From Epithemia pelagica (lineage: Eukaryota > Bacillariophyta > Bacillariophyceae > Surirellales > Surirellaceae), in the NCBI GenBank assembly GCA_946965045.2, contig OX337228.1, forward strand, positions 3,968,001-4,032,000: a DNA stretch of 64,000 nt, read 5' to 3'. Both the position numbers and the translations under genes were made by a program. Shown one piece after another: positions 40,853 to 51,281 of the stretch (positions within the stretch are counted from its first letter, which is position 1; each line of letters opens with the position of its first letter). The notes below the pieces were generated by a model. It was not told the origin of the DNA and searched no databases. It was given only the letters and a program-made list of their open reading frames with translations.

Positions 40853-42724
40853 TCATCCCTGAGAAAGGAGACGTGTGGCTTGTTCAATGTCTTTCTCCAT
40901 TTGTCGACTCGATAGATCCAGGTCTGCAAGAAGGTCCTGGTGCTGATTCAAAATCTTGAACACTGATCTCATGTCTTCGTCTTTTGGAAGTGAGCGTTCT
41001 TGAGCCGCATTGAGCTCCGTCATGGTTGCCTGCAACGAATCTTGAAGACTTTGAAGTTTCAAATCAACCGCCTTGGCCGTTGAGTAGGCTTGCTCTCGCT
41101 GTCGATCAGCTTCCACGGGTGGAAGATGTTTTGTAGCCGCGAACAACTCGTCCAGATGGCTTTCTAAGCCATTGACGGTTCGATCAAGTTCATCCTGTAG
41201 AGTACCGATTCCGAGCAGGGTTTTTTCGACTTCTTGTTGTTGAAGCATTGCACGATGCGTTTGTTCCGTCAAACTAGCTATATCACGTTGAGAATCACGT
41301 AGGATCGCATCATATTCTGCGACACGACGTGCTTCTTCGTTGTACAGCAACGCATCCTTTTCGAGTTCTTTTTGAAACTTGTTCAAAATCTGCTCCACAG
41401 TCAGAGTCTGGTACTCCAATCGTGCCGGCTCTCTTTTAGGTTGATCCGCTTTCGTGAGAGGCGTCGCCACGGGTGCCGGAGTACCAGGTGTAGGAGGTGG
41501 AGCACCAGGCAGATCTCCGGTTGGTGGTTGACCAAACTGAAATCCACCAGCACTCGGAGCCGGCGTGGTTCCACCTGCAGATGTTGCGTCCTCTTTCGGC
41601 TTCTCGGCCCCTCCTCCAAAGGAAAATCCGGATGATGGTGGAGCGCTGTCCTTTGTGGCTGCGCTTGGTGCATTAGAAGTGGGTGCCGTTGCAGCTCCCC
41701 CAAAAGAAAATGACGGAGGTTTCGGTGCGGTTGCGTTGTCATCCGGTTTCGACGATGATGAAGAGCTCAACGCCCCACCGAAAGAAAAGCCAGCTGCTGC
41801 GGGTGCTTCCGTGCCCGATGGTGCGTCCTTTGTAGTCGAGGAAGCAGTGTTTCCAAACGAAAATCCACCACCCAGTGATGCGGATGGTGCCGCTTCCGTC
41901 TTGTCTCCCCCAGTGGACGATGCCGGTGCGGAGGCTCCAAAGGACGGTGCAGGGGGAGCCTTGGTATCCCCACCGCCAAACGAAAATCCGCCAACTGCAG
42001 CAGGTGGAGGTGCAGAGGTTGCTGCCCCCGAAGTTTCTCCAAACTTGATCGACGAAGATGTCTTGGGTGCGGAGGTTGTGGATTCCCCAGTTGCAGCTCC
42101 ACTCCCAAAGGAAAATCCCCCGCTTGTAGGAGGATTACCGGCTGCATTTTCCACAGTTTCCGAAGTAGTGGCCGAAGAAGAAAACGAAAATGGTGCCCCA
42201 GCAGGTTTCGATGATTCATTGTTGGCATTTTGGGATGCAGCAGGAAGTGCTGTCGTAGACCCCCCTCCAAAAGAAAAACTTGGAGTTTCAGTGGGAGCAG
42301 CACTGGCGCTGGTGGATCCAAACGAGAAACCACCAGGTGTTCCACCACTCACGGGTGCAGACGTTGTCGCGTTCCCGGAAGGAGCTCCAGCACCACCAGC
42401 GGAACCAAAGCTTGGAGTAGACGAAGAAGAAGGGTACTTTGGTGCACTGCTGCTGGTACTGGATGAAAAACTGAAGGATCCAGCGGCGGGCGTAGCGGCC
42501 GCAGGAGGGCCTCCTCCACTGCTACCAAAGCTGAAGCCTCCACCACCACCGGAAGCAGGTTTCTGAGGATCCGTCGTTGTGGCGCCACCAAAGCTGAATG
42601 TCGATGCATTGGCAGTCGAAGACGAAGGCGCTCCTGTACTCGACCCGAATGAAAAGCCTCCATTGGAGGAATTCGTGGCAGATGCGCCTGCGTTGTTTGC
42701 ACCCGTTCCAAACTGAAACGACAT
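40853..42724 (-). CDS. NUP62: Nsp1/Nup62 FG nucleoporin
   Basis: A single-exon, 623-residue protein. The first two thirds are FG repeats, about 20 of the FSFG type spaced by Ser/Thr/Ala/Pro linkers (GGFSFGSSTGAPSSS, APSFSFGG). The C-terminal third is a coiled coil beginning YQTLTVEQILNKFQKEL and ending in MEKDIEQATRLLSQG, the Nsp1_C domain that forms the central channel trimer with Nup54 and Nup58. The FG part makes the permeability barrier of the nuclear pore. The plus-strand 333-codon frame opposite is a product of codon bias in the FG region. Retrotransposon B ends 62 bp upstream of the ATG. Confidence 0.95.
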   Translation of the reverse strand: MSFQFGTGANNAGASATNSSNGGFSFGSSTGAPSSSTANASTFSFGGATTTDPQKPASGGGGGFSFGSSGGGPPAAATPAAGSFSFSSSTSSSAPKYPSSSSTPSFGSAGGAGAPSGNATTSAPVSGGTPGGFSFGSTSASAAPTETPSFSFGGGSTTALPAASQNANNESSKPAGAPFSFSSSATTSETVENAAGNPPTSGGFSFGSGAATGESTTSAPKTSSSIKFGETSGAATSAPPPAAVGGFSFGGGDTKAPPAPSFGASAPASSTGGDKTEAAPSASLGGGFSFGNTASSTTKDAPSGTEAPAAAGFSFGGALSSSSSSKPDDNATAPKPPSFSFGGAATAPTSNAPSAATKDSAPPSSGFSFGGGAEKPKEDATSAGGTTPAPSAGGFQFGQPPTGDLPGAPPPTPGTPAPVATPLTKADQPKREPARLEYQTLTVEQILNKFQKELEKDALLYNEEARRVAEYDAILRDSQRDIASLTEQTHRAMLQQQEVEKTLLGIGTLQDELDRTVNGLESHLDELFAATKHLPPVEADRQREQAYSTAKAVDLKLQSLQDSLQATMTELNAAQERSLPKDEDMRSVFKILNQHQDLLADLDLSSRQMEKDIEQATRLLSQG

Positions 42725-42786
42725 GGTCTCTCCAATTCGACTGAGTTTTTTCTTATTTTACAATCTATGTCCGATCTGGGGAACTC

Positions 42787-45700
42787 CTAAGCGGTCAGGC
42801 CGCAAAGGAGTGGGGCGTTATCAGTAGGGGTGACGTATTCCACCATTGGTGTTGGGGAATAGATTGGTGTCACTGGAGCAAATCCAGGTCGGGAAAGATT
42901 TTGTATCTGTGTCGTTCTCGTGGTGTTTTTGGAGTTGTGGTTGCGGATGGATGCCAAATGGTTGTTCGCGTGGGTGGCCAAACTCGATACGATGGCATGG
43001 CTGAGGGAGAGCTTGGCGAAATGGCCGATGGAGTAGACGTTGGCGGCTGGGTAGGAGAATTTGGTGACTTCCTTGTTGGCGGCGGACAGGAGTTGTGTTG
43101 GTGCATGGGGAAGATGTTGGTACAGAGCAAAGGCGGGTGAGTGAGAAAGGCTTCGTGTTGCATGTTTGCTGAAGTGGGGATCTGGCCAATCAGGAGGTTG
43201 GGCGGTGGTGAATATGTGTGGGTGGTGGTCGCGTGGGAACAACAGAGTGTCCGCGAACGATCCAAGCGATCCAAGGTGGTCAACCGTGAACGGCAGCAGG
43301 TAAACGCCGTTGTGGAGCAGGTGTTTGGCTGTCTCGGGGTCACGGCAATATTTGGCTCTAGCCGAATCTTGATGCGTCCTGGATGCAAGCGTTGCTATTT
43401 GTTGGTGGTCGGACGGGTCGAGAATGGGCGTTGGCTGTTGCGGTGGTGGGACAGTGATGTCAATCGCAAGGTATTTGAAGTCTTCATTGTTGTGTGGTTG
43501 ACTCAACAACAAACCGACATCGGCCGGGCGGATGTTGCGGTTGTGTAACGGCGCGAGACCGGGGGGCTCGACATGCACGTCGTGTGGAGAGTCGACGGCT
43601 TTGGCGGCGGGGGCAATTTGACGCAGGACGTCGTGGAGGGTGTCGCGGATTGCATTGGACAAGGCAGTTTTGGAGGCTTGGCTACAGCTGAAGAGGTGGT
43701 CGCCGTGCAGATCAAGTTTCTTCGAGCATTTGCAGGTGTGGTTGGAGTTACTGGGATGGTCAAGATGGAGTGGTAGCCGCAGTTTTCGTTTGAGTGCTGT
43801 CCGAAAAATGTTCTTCGGTAGCCGGAAGTCGGTTGCTGGGAGAGGCACAGAGAAAGCTATACTGGTTAAAGGTGACAAAACGGACGGGAGGAACACTCGC
43901 TGGTCGGGTTTGGTTGCACGCAAAATCTTGGGAATGATGTGTTCTTTGAGCACGTGATTCATTTGACAATTGTGTGTATGGCGGTCAAATCTGTCGATGG
44001 AGTACAGAGCTTCGTCGGCGTATTTGTTTGCGAATAACCACAGGGCTTTGCGAAACATGGTTAGTTCCGGACTTGGGTTTTCTTCCCAGTTGGCGTACAT
44101 CTGCTGATGGACAAATGGGATTGGCATTTCTGTGGACTGGGCCATTTTTATGGCGCGTGCCGTTTGTGTCACAAATCGTGGGTAGGCTGCGGCCGCGGCA
44201 TTCTGGTAACCTGTTCTGCCGAGTCGTTGCGGGAGGGAGGCAATCAGTGTGGAGGCGACCGAGACTGTTTCGGTGGGGGTTGCGGTGAGTCTTGCCAGGA
44301 ACGTAGCAATCAGCCGTTCCATTTTGATGGTTGTCTGGCTTGTCCAGAGGGTGGATCGTGGTCGTCCTGCTGGGTTGGCTAGTGTGATGTCCGTCGGTAG
44401 CAGGTGTAAGATGGAGGAGACCAGAGAGAACCGAAACAAGGTGTGTTTCGTTTGGAGGTCGTGCATCTGGTGGAGGTTTTCCAGTTTGTCTTGGAGTTTT
44501 GCAATTTTGGCGTTGATGTATTGTTGGGCAAAAGTTGCTGATCCGATGGGCTGTCCGAGGAATCGGACTCCTGTTGTTATTTCGGCTTTTGTGGGGGACG
44601 ATGGGGCGAGAAAGGCCAGGGCCTCGGTGAGTCCTTGTCGTTGACTCGGGGAGAGTGTTTCGATGGGTGATTCTCCTGTTGTGGAGGTGAGTATGTTTGT
44701 CTTGCTATGGTTTAGGACGATTCCTAGTGGCGTTCCTAACTCTTGGAATCTCTTTAGGAACCAGGGGAGGTCGGTCTGGGGTAGGCATATCGACGTGTCG
44801 TCCATGATGGACGCAGTGTGTGCCAGTCCGCCCATTCCGTCGTCGTAGAGCTCTCCTTGTTGTTTTCGTTTGGCCGCTCTTTGTGCTTGCTCTTTATTGA
44901 TTTTTGTTGTCAGCGCGAGAAGGACTAAGCAAGAGAACAGGGGGCTGAGTGGACAGCCTTGGGGGAACCCTTCCTCCTGCCAGAGGTGTTGTGGTTTTTT
45001 GTCTTCGTCGAAGTACCATGATTTGCATGGTTTTGATGTGAGGAGGTCGAAAATTGGGACCAGTGGTTTGGTAGAGTCGTCCTCGAGCAGGATACGTCGA
45101 GCTTCGGTGCGTGACACGTTGTTAAACATGTTCGTCAGATCTAACAAAAGTAAACTTCTGCTCGGTGGTTGGTTGCTGTTGGTGTTGTCAGTTCCTGTGC
45201 TGTTGTGTCTGTTGATGAATTTCCTGACGGCTGCGGCTGTGGTCTGGGCGACCACATCGACTCCACCGGGAATTTGGATCCCGTATTGTCCGCCCTGGAG
45301 AAGGATCGGGGATATGTCTTCGGTGACATGCACCAGTGCTGTTTTGGCGGCTACCCGTCGGATTGCTGTGCCTATGCCTATGGGCCGGAGTTTTTCAAGG
45401 TTGGACAGGTCCTTATGCAGTGCCAGGAAGTAGTTACTGGCCAGTAGGGTCTGGATCGGCGGTGGGACCTGGGCTGTGACTACCAGTTGCATGAGAGTTT
45501 TGATTTTGCCAAAGTATGGTCGGGTTGCGTTTTTTGTTTTGGTTGTTCGGTGCAGAGCCATGGAGACGATGGCGTCGATGCAATTGGCATAAGGGCCGGA
45601 AGCTGTTCCCGGTTTCATCTGTCGGAGTGACCGTTCGAAATCGGCGTCGTCCAGTTTGAGGTATTGGTTGTTTGGTGGCGGATCTCCCGTGTGTCCTTGG

Positions 45701-45903
45701 GCTCGAGTACTTGGCGGTGGTTGGCGCCTGGAGGGGAAGAGTTCGTCTTTGCATCTTTGGATTCTGGGCGGCGTGAGTGTTGCTGTTGGGGTGTTTGTGG
45801 TGATCCGTTTGAAGGCTGCTCTGTAGTTTCCGAGGTCAGCCGCCTGTTGTGCTGCTCGAAGACGCCACTGTGGCAGTTTGTTGTCTGTCTGTTGTTGTTG
45901 ATT
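42787..45903 (-). pseudogene. Element B, reverse transcriptase and restriction-like endonuclease half
   Basis: The frame resumes straight after the TGA with NQQQQTDNKLPQWRLRAAQQ and stays open to the TAG at 42787. RT motifs are LRPIGIGTAIRR (motif 2), LLLLDLTNMFNNVSR (A), EGFPQGCPLSPLFS (B) and SIMDDTSICLP (C); the catalytic Asp residues are kept. A long thumb/linker follows, then CKCSKKLDLHGDHLFSC (CCHC) and RPADVGLL...YLAIDITVP, the PD..D pattern of the restriction-like endonuclease that nicks the target in R2-type elements. The protein ends about 220 residues later. Catalytic residues look intact, so this half could be functional if made. Confidence 0.83.
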
Positions 45904-48810
45904 TCATTGTTGGTGTTTTTGTTTGGCCTTGGTGCTTCGTCGGTGGTGGTTTGTCGGTGGGAGAGGAGTTGGGTTCCAGATTGCCCGGTGGAGTTCTTCG
46001 ATCCGTCCTGTTTTGAACATGGAGAGTCTGGCCTTGAAAGCGTTGGAGTATGTTTGGTGGACCGTGCCTTTGATGGGGGCCAGGAGCATGGGCTCCAGCA
46101 TTAGGAGCAACTTCCAGAAAGGGCTGGAGTCGCATTCGTGTTGTGGTGGTCTGTTGTCCCGAATGGTGGTGGGTGACATGGTTGGCGAGGCGTCGATGAT
46201 CCAAGAGACAACGTTGTTGTAGATGTTGTAAAATTCTGCTCGTATTGGTTGCTTGATTTTGTGCCAGATTGTTCGTCTGAAGGGCGGTGGGGTCAGTTCC
46301 AGGTTGTAAAGGAACGATAGACTGGCTTTCCAGTTGGCTTCGTTTTCCGGGGTGGCATGTCGGTAGGTCTTTGCTACTAGTTTGCTGTTTGTTTCGGTTC
46401 TATTATGTTTTTTTGTTATGTGTTGTTTTAGGTGGCCTTGGCAGTTGAATATTGCCGTTGGTGTGTTGCATGCCTGGCAAATGTGAAAGCCGTGGCGATG
46501 GCAGTAGTTTGGTGTCATGTACGTTGTTGGGTTTGTTTCGGCATGTTCCGTTACAAGATGTTCTTTTAGAGAGGCATGTGGGTTTTGGCATTCGGTTGGC
46601 ACCTTCCACGGGCAATCGGGGACCGGGCAGTGCTTTGGTGGTTGTCTTGTTGGATTACTCATGCGGCCCTTTGGCCCATTGTGCATGCGGGTCCACATGG
46701 CCGGTGCGGGAGTCGGCGGCGCTTGGGCTGCTCGTCTGAACCAAAGACTGAGCGTAGCGCCAAGCGTCTTGCGCGTCGGTGTCGTTTGCAAACGACGTTG
46801 TCTGTTGCAGGTATTGGCGCATCTCTCTATGCGTGTTGGTTTGTTGTGTTGGACGTATTTCAAGATCAGTTGGATCTCCTGTCCTGTCGGTGCGGAGTAT
46901 TGGTTGTCCAGCGCGGGGTCCTCTTCCAGTTCATCTGGGGGGATGAGAGAGTGTGACTGTTCGTCCGGTTTGTCTGTGTCCATCATGTTGTTGTCGTTGT
47001 CTTCTTCATGTTGTCGTTTGTTGTTGTTGTTGTGGTCGTCTTCGGCTAGAGGGGCGTACTGGTTGCGTCTGGCCGGTGGTTTTGAATCGGGTTTGCCGTC
47101 GTGTGGCGGGCTTGGATGGTGGAAGGTGGTGGATGCCACCTTGGTCCAGTCGGTCCCGTCATCATATGGGTCATTGTCTCCGTCGATGTCCGATGTGGTT
47201 TGGTGGTTGGCTTGTCTCTTGGTGGGCGGGGGGGATCCGGGAGGGCTGTTTCTTGCTCTGGCCGTGGGGCCGGTGGGGGTGTCGTCGTTTGCTGTGTTGG
47301 GTTTCCGACGTAGGAGACGGTCGGTAAATGCCAGCAGTCGGTTGGTGTGACTTGATGACGTTGGTGTTTCTTGATTGTTGTTTGGCTGTCTGGGTGGTGT
47401 TGCTGCCACTGATGCGAGTGTTGGTAACAGGATGTTCTCAGGGAATCCTGGATGTTGTCGGATGGAGTTTGTGTTGAGGTGGTGGGTGTCCGGCGTTTTG
47501 CGGAGCACCAGGGTGAAACATTGCGGGTCCGGGTCGTAGTTGTTGTATTCAGGGAATAAAGCGACGTATTCCTCCATTCGTTGCAAGTTGGTCCAGTCGC
47601 CATCGGTCGCTTCTTGATTGATGGGGCGAAGTTTAATTCGCACGCTCGCGCCGAAGAATTGGTCAATATCCTTAATCGCTTCGAGAGTTGTGGTGCGGTT
47701 CGATTGTGTGGTTGGCATTGGGATTATCTGGACTTGGTTGTTGTGCCAGAGGATTTCCCCCTTTCGGTTGGCTGCTGCAAAAGCGTTGTAGCTTCGGAGG
47801 AGCGCCTCGAAGTTGGCTCGGGAGGAGGCAGTGACATAGATCACAGGTACCTGTCCTCGTTGTTTGCTTTTGAGGTCTCCGCTAAAAGTGCCGGAGCGGA
47901 TTCCGATGTGGTCGAAAAACTCGGTCCAGTTTAGTTTCTGTGGTAGGTGTGCCTTCAGCGAGTGTTGAATGGCTCCGGCAAGGGTGATTGCAGCGCGACG
48001 GTGCCTGACTGTTTGTGCTGGGATGCCTACCAGGATCCCGTACGTGTCGCTTGCCCTGTTGTTGTTGGCTGGGAGGTAAATGTTAATTTGGTTCCAGCGC
48101 GGATTGACGGTGGGATTTGATTGCGGCGTGCCGCTTCGAAGCACACTCTGTTGGCCATATTTGTCAAAGAAAAAGTCTTCGTTGTTGTGGCGGTGCCACA
48201 TTTGGAGGACGAAACGGAGTCCTTGTTCGTGGAAGACTTCCGTGTCGAATGCGTCGTTTGCTGGGGCAGGGGACAACGTGACGTGAAAGGTGGATACGTG
48301 GCCGTTGTTGCGTGGGCGCTGTTGGTCGTTTTGGTTGGGGCGGGTCCGGCCCGATTGCTTTGTTTCAAGGAACTCGGCTTTGCGGACTTGCAGCCACATT
48401 GGTTCCTCTCTCTTGTTGTGGTGAAAGAACACCTTGTTGAGGTGATCTTTCAGCGATTGCTCCGTAAGGCGTGGCAGGGATGATTCCACCTGGGAGTTCA
48501 AACTGTGATTCACCATCACATGTAGGTGGATGAGGGTTTTTGGTTCCGTCGATGGAGTGGGGGGTTTGGTTGGCGGCGCCTTCCTGTACGGGTTGGAGGG
48601 GGATCCTTCTTCCGTCGTGGTGTTTGCTTCGTTGTCTAGCGTCGTCGCTGGGTTGGTGGTGTCTTCCTGGTGGGTGCTGTGGTTGTTGGTGTCGTTGTTT
48701 TCTGTGGGTTCGTTGGTGTTTTCGGTGTTTTTGTTGGTTTTGTTGGTTTTGTTGTTGTTGGTGTCGTTTTTTCTGTGGTTTTGTTGGTGTTTTCGGTGTT
48801 TTTGTTGGTT

Positions 48811-48841
<31 letters not shown>

Positions 48842-49817
48842 CGATGGAATCGGAGTTGTGGGTGGGTTGTTTGGTTGCAGTGGAGTCGCCGTGGGGGTGT
48901 CGCTCGGGCGTGATGGCCTGGGGGTTCCTGTCTTGGTGCTGGTGGTGGGCCAGGGGGCTTTCGTGGTCGTTTTGGCTTCTGGTTGTCATGCTGGGGTAGG
49001 ATTTCGGGACTCCGAAGGTACTGGCGGTGGTGTGGTGCATTCCCCCGCGGGTGGTCTTGCGGCCTTGGGCTGGCTTGGAGTGGACGTGCATCTTGGGTTT
49101 GTTTGGTTGTTGGTGGCTTCGGATGGTAGGCTGTGCGGCTGGAGGCTTTAAGGGAGACAGACGAAAACACTGGTTTTTCGATATTGTGGGGTGTTTGTCC
49201 TCCGCTGCTGGTTGGCAAGGGTCATTTGGTTTTGGGGGATGAGGGTCATCTGTTTGGGTAGCGGTTGATCTCGTAGTTAATTTGGTGTTCTCTATTGATA
49301 GGACGGGTTGGTCTTTGGTAGGGAGTGGCTTGTTGTCGGTGACGTGAGTGGTGTGTTGTCGGCTGTTGTGGGCGGTGACGTGAGTGGTTTGATTGTGCCT
49401 GTTGAGGTTGGATCTGGGGGATTGATGGTCATTTGGTGTTGGGTTTGGTTCGGTGCTATTGTTGTGGGCTGATTTTGGTCCGCTGTGGTGCCGTGTTGGG
49501 TTTGTTGGGAAGCTGTACGGGACTGGATGTCCGTCTGGGTCTTGGGTGGTGGTGGTGGTTTTGGTGGGTGCGGATGTTGCACCATGGCCGTGTTTGTGAC
49601 ATTGTGGCCTCGTAGTTTTGCTTTTTCGGAGACCGGGAAGGATTTCCATGTCGTTGCGAAGCGTCACCGTGCGCGCTGCGCTTCCGCCTCGGTGGGGAGG
49701 AGGTGCCCGGCCAGATGTCGGGCGTGTCGGTCGTGGTTGAACCATGGTGTCTGACTGTACTGCCGAGGGAAACCATGGCGGATCCGCGTTTCGCGCCATC
49801 CAGGGCGGGACCGTCAT
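45904..49817 (-). pseudogene. Element B, N-terminal half of the ORF
   Basis: From the ATG at 49817 the frame is open to 48636; the frame that continues (open from 49218) runs to the TGA at 45904. They overlap in a Pro/Asn/Gln/Thr-rich region. The first ATG of the second frame is at 48516, so it depends on the first for a start. After the low-complexity head, about 47,700-48,500 encodes a globular-looking region (SLKDHLNKVFFHHNKREEPM, YGILVGIPAQTVRHRRAAIT, RMEEYVALFPEYNNYDPD) that I cannot assign. Two fingers follow: CPVPDCPWKV...H..EH and CHRHGFHICQAC...HLKQHITKKH. These would bind target DNA or RNA. One base lost in a 72-bp tandem duplication explains the shift. Confidence 0.75.
48685..48830 (-). 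repeat. 72-bp imperfect tandem duplication in element B
   Basis: The two copies share ggtgtcgtt...ctgtgg and ggtgttttcggtgtttttg. Anchor words are 72 bp apart on one side (48693 and 48765) and 71 bp apart on the other (48715 and 48786). The difference is ttgtttt in the left copy against tttttt in the right one, a single missing base at 48767-48772 on the plus strand. Confidence 0.85.
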
Positions 49818-50065
49818 TTGCGGTATGCTAACTGGGGGAAGGGCTCCCGGCTCGGCTATCGTCGTTGTTATTACCCTTGTAGTAGTTCACTTGATGGTTG
49901 CGTCGTGTCTTCCGTTAGTTCAGTTCAGTAGAACCTGAGATCGTAAGGGTAGAGTAGGGGTGTGAAGTGGGGGTGGGGATGGAGGTGGGAATTGAGTCCC
50001 ACCTAACAGGTGAAACACGAATATCTTTCAAAAGGATTCCATTTTTCTTTGCGACGTGCCATCAT

Positions 50066-51019
50066 ATGTTCTCATCCACAATGAACGTAGCAACACCACT
50101 TCTCCGTCTCACAAAGAGAGCGGCACTGCGCCCATCTGTCCGGAGTATGACAACATTGAAGGATTCGTACGAGTTTGTCCTTGTGGAAAAACGTGATGCA
50201 GTGGGACTCGTGACGCTGAATCGACCACGTGCATTGAATGCATTGTGCGATGGCCTTTTTGATGACTTGATCCATGCATGTAATGCCCTTGATCAAGATG
50301 ACAGTGTTGGCTGCATGGTTCTCACTGGATCAAAGAAAGCCTTTGCTGCCGGTGCCGATATTTCCGAAATGAAAGACAAGATGTTTGCTCATGCTTATCA
50401 AACTGTGTGTAGACAATGTTGACGAGCCCTCCAAGAGGAGTGTCTTTTGATTCCCTTTCTCACGCATATATGTATGTTTCATTCACAGAACATGTTCTCT
50501 GGTTGGGCAGACGTGACAAAGATATCAAAACCAATCATAGCCGCTGTGAACGGGTATGCACTTGGAGGAGGATGTGAGCTGGCCATGATGTGTGATATGA
50601 TTGTCGCTGGTGATAAGGCCAAGTTTGGTCAGCCCGAGATCAATTTGGGTGTCATTCCAGGTGCAGGTGGTACCCAAAGATTGACCCGCGCCATTGGCAA
50701 ATCGAAAGCCATGTACATGTGTCTAACTGGAGATATGATGTCTGCAGAAGAGGCGGAGCGAGCTGGTCTAGTTGCCAAAATTTTTCCTGCTGATGACCTC
50801 GAGGAAGAGGCGGTGAAGATTGCTACCAAAATTGCCTCCAAAGGACGAATGGCGACCTTGATGACGAAGGAGGCAGTCAATGCCTCACAAGAGCTGAGTC
50901 TTCAAGAAGGACTAAGGTTGGAACGTCGTTTCTTCCATTCTCTGTTTGCGACAGAGGATCAAAAAGAAGGTATGACGGCCTTCTTGGAGAAAAGGGAGCC
51001 CTCCTTTCAGAATAAATAG
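50066..51019 (+). CDS. ECHS1: Mitochondrial enoyl-CoA hydratase (short-chain, crotonase family)
   Basis: Two exons, 50066-50404 and 50489-51019, with an 84-bp intron (gtgtgt...cacag), give 289 residues, the usual length. The crotonase core includes [34 protein letters not shown] (oxyanion hole, CoA binding) and, after the splice, [20 protein letters not shown] and [19 protein letters not shown], where the two catalytic Glu residues sit. It hydrates 2-trans-enoyl-CoA in mitochondrial beta-oxidation and in branched amino acid breakdown. The leader [20 protein letters not shown] is a mitochondrial presequence; ATG 50081 is an alternative start. Confidence 0.95.
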
Positions 51020-51281
51020 CTTCACCATACTGGCTCATGGAAAACACACATACTCTAGGACCTCACACATACTCTAGGACCTCTATGATGGGAGAACATC
51101 CTAGGAGTAGGTAGGATTAACGCGTGCGGTTTTTTCTCATTAGACAACGAGGATTCCTACGCCCTCTAGCTAGCTAGCTAGTAGAGCTAGGTAGAGAGGC
51201 TCTTACCGCGTCCGTCCTCCGCCTCGTTGGATCGATGTCCACGAATGTACACAGCGATAATTGTTAGGAGTACCAGAGACC
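51020..51281. repeat. Spacer with 19-bp tandem repeat and (CTAG)n
   Basis: cacacatactctaggacct occurs twice head to tail (51045-51082), and a short ctagctagctag run lies at 51165-51184, upstream of PRP19. Function unknown. Confidence 0.8.

Larger units (their letters stand above)
42787..49817 (-). mobile_element. Non-LTR retrotransposon B (zinc fingers + RT + restriction-like endonuclease)
   Basis: On the minus strand a frame starting at the ATG at 49817 and another ending at 42787 would be one ORF of about 2,340 codons if one base were regained near 48767-48772 and one TGA (45904-45906) were read. Domain order is low-complexity head, an unknown region of about 400 residues, two C2H2 fingers (about 46395-46635), reverse transcriptase (about 44780-45380) and a C-terminal CCHC knuckle plus PD-(D/E)xK-like nuclease (about 43450-43740). 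Elements with such an endonuclease (R2, CRE, NeSL, HERO groups) usually insert at specific targets. The 5' end probably lies near 49930 and the 3' end between 42725 and 42787; I found no target duplication. Confidence 0.85.

Noticed and set aside
41565-42566. 333-codon plus-strand frame opposite NUP62
   Set aside because: It mirrors the FG-repeat codons; no homology, and the minus strand encodes a full nucleoporin.
42787-49930. LTR retrotransposon
   Set aside because: No flanking long repeats, no integrase or protease; RT and endonuclease are of the non-LTR type.
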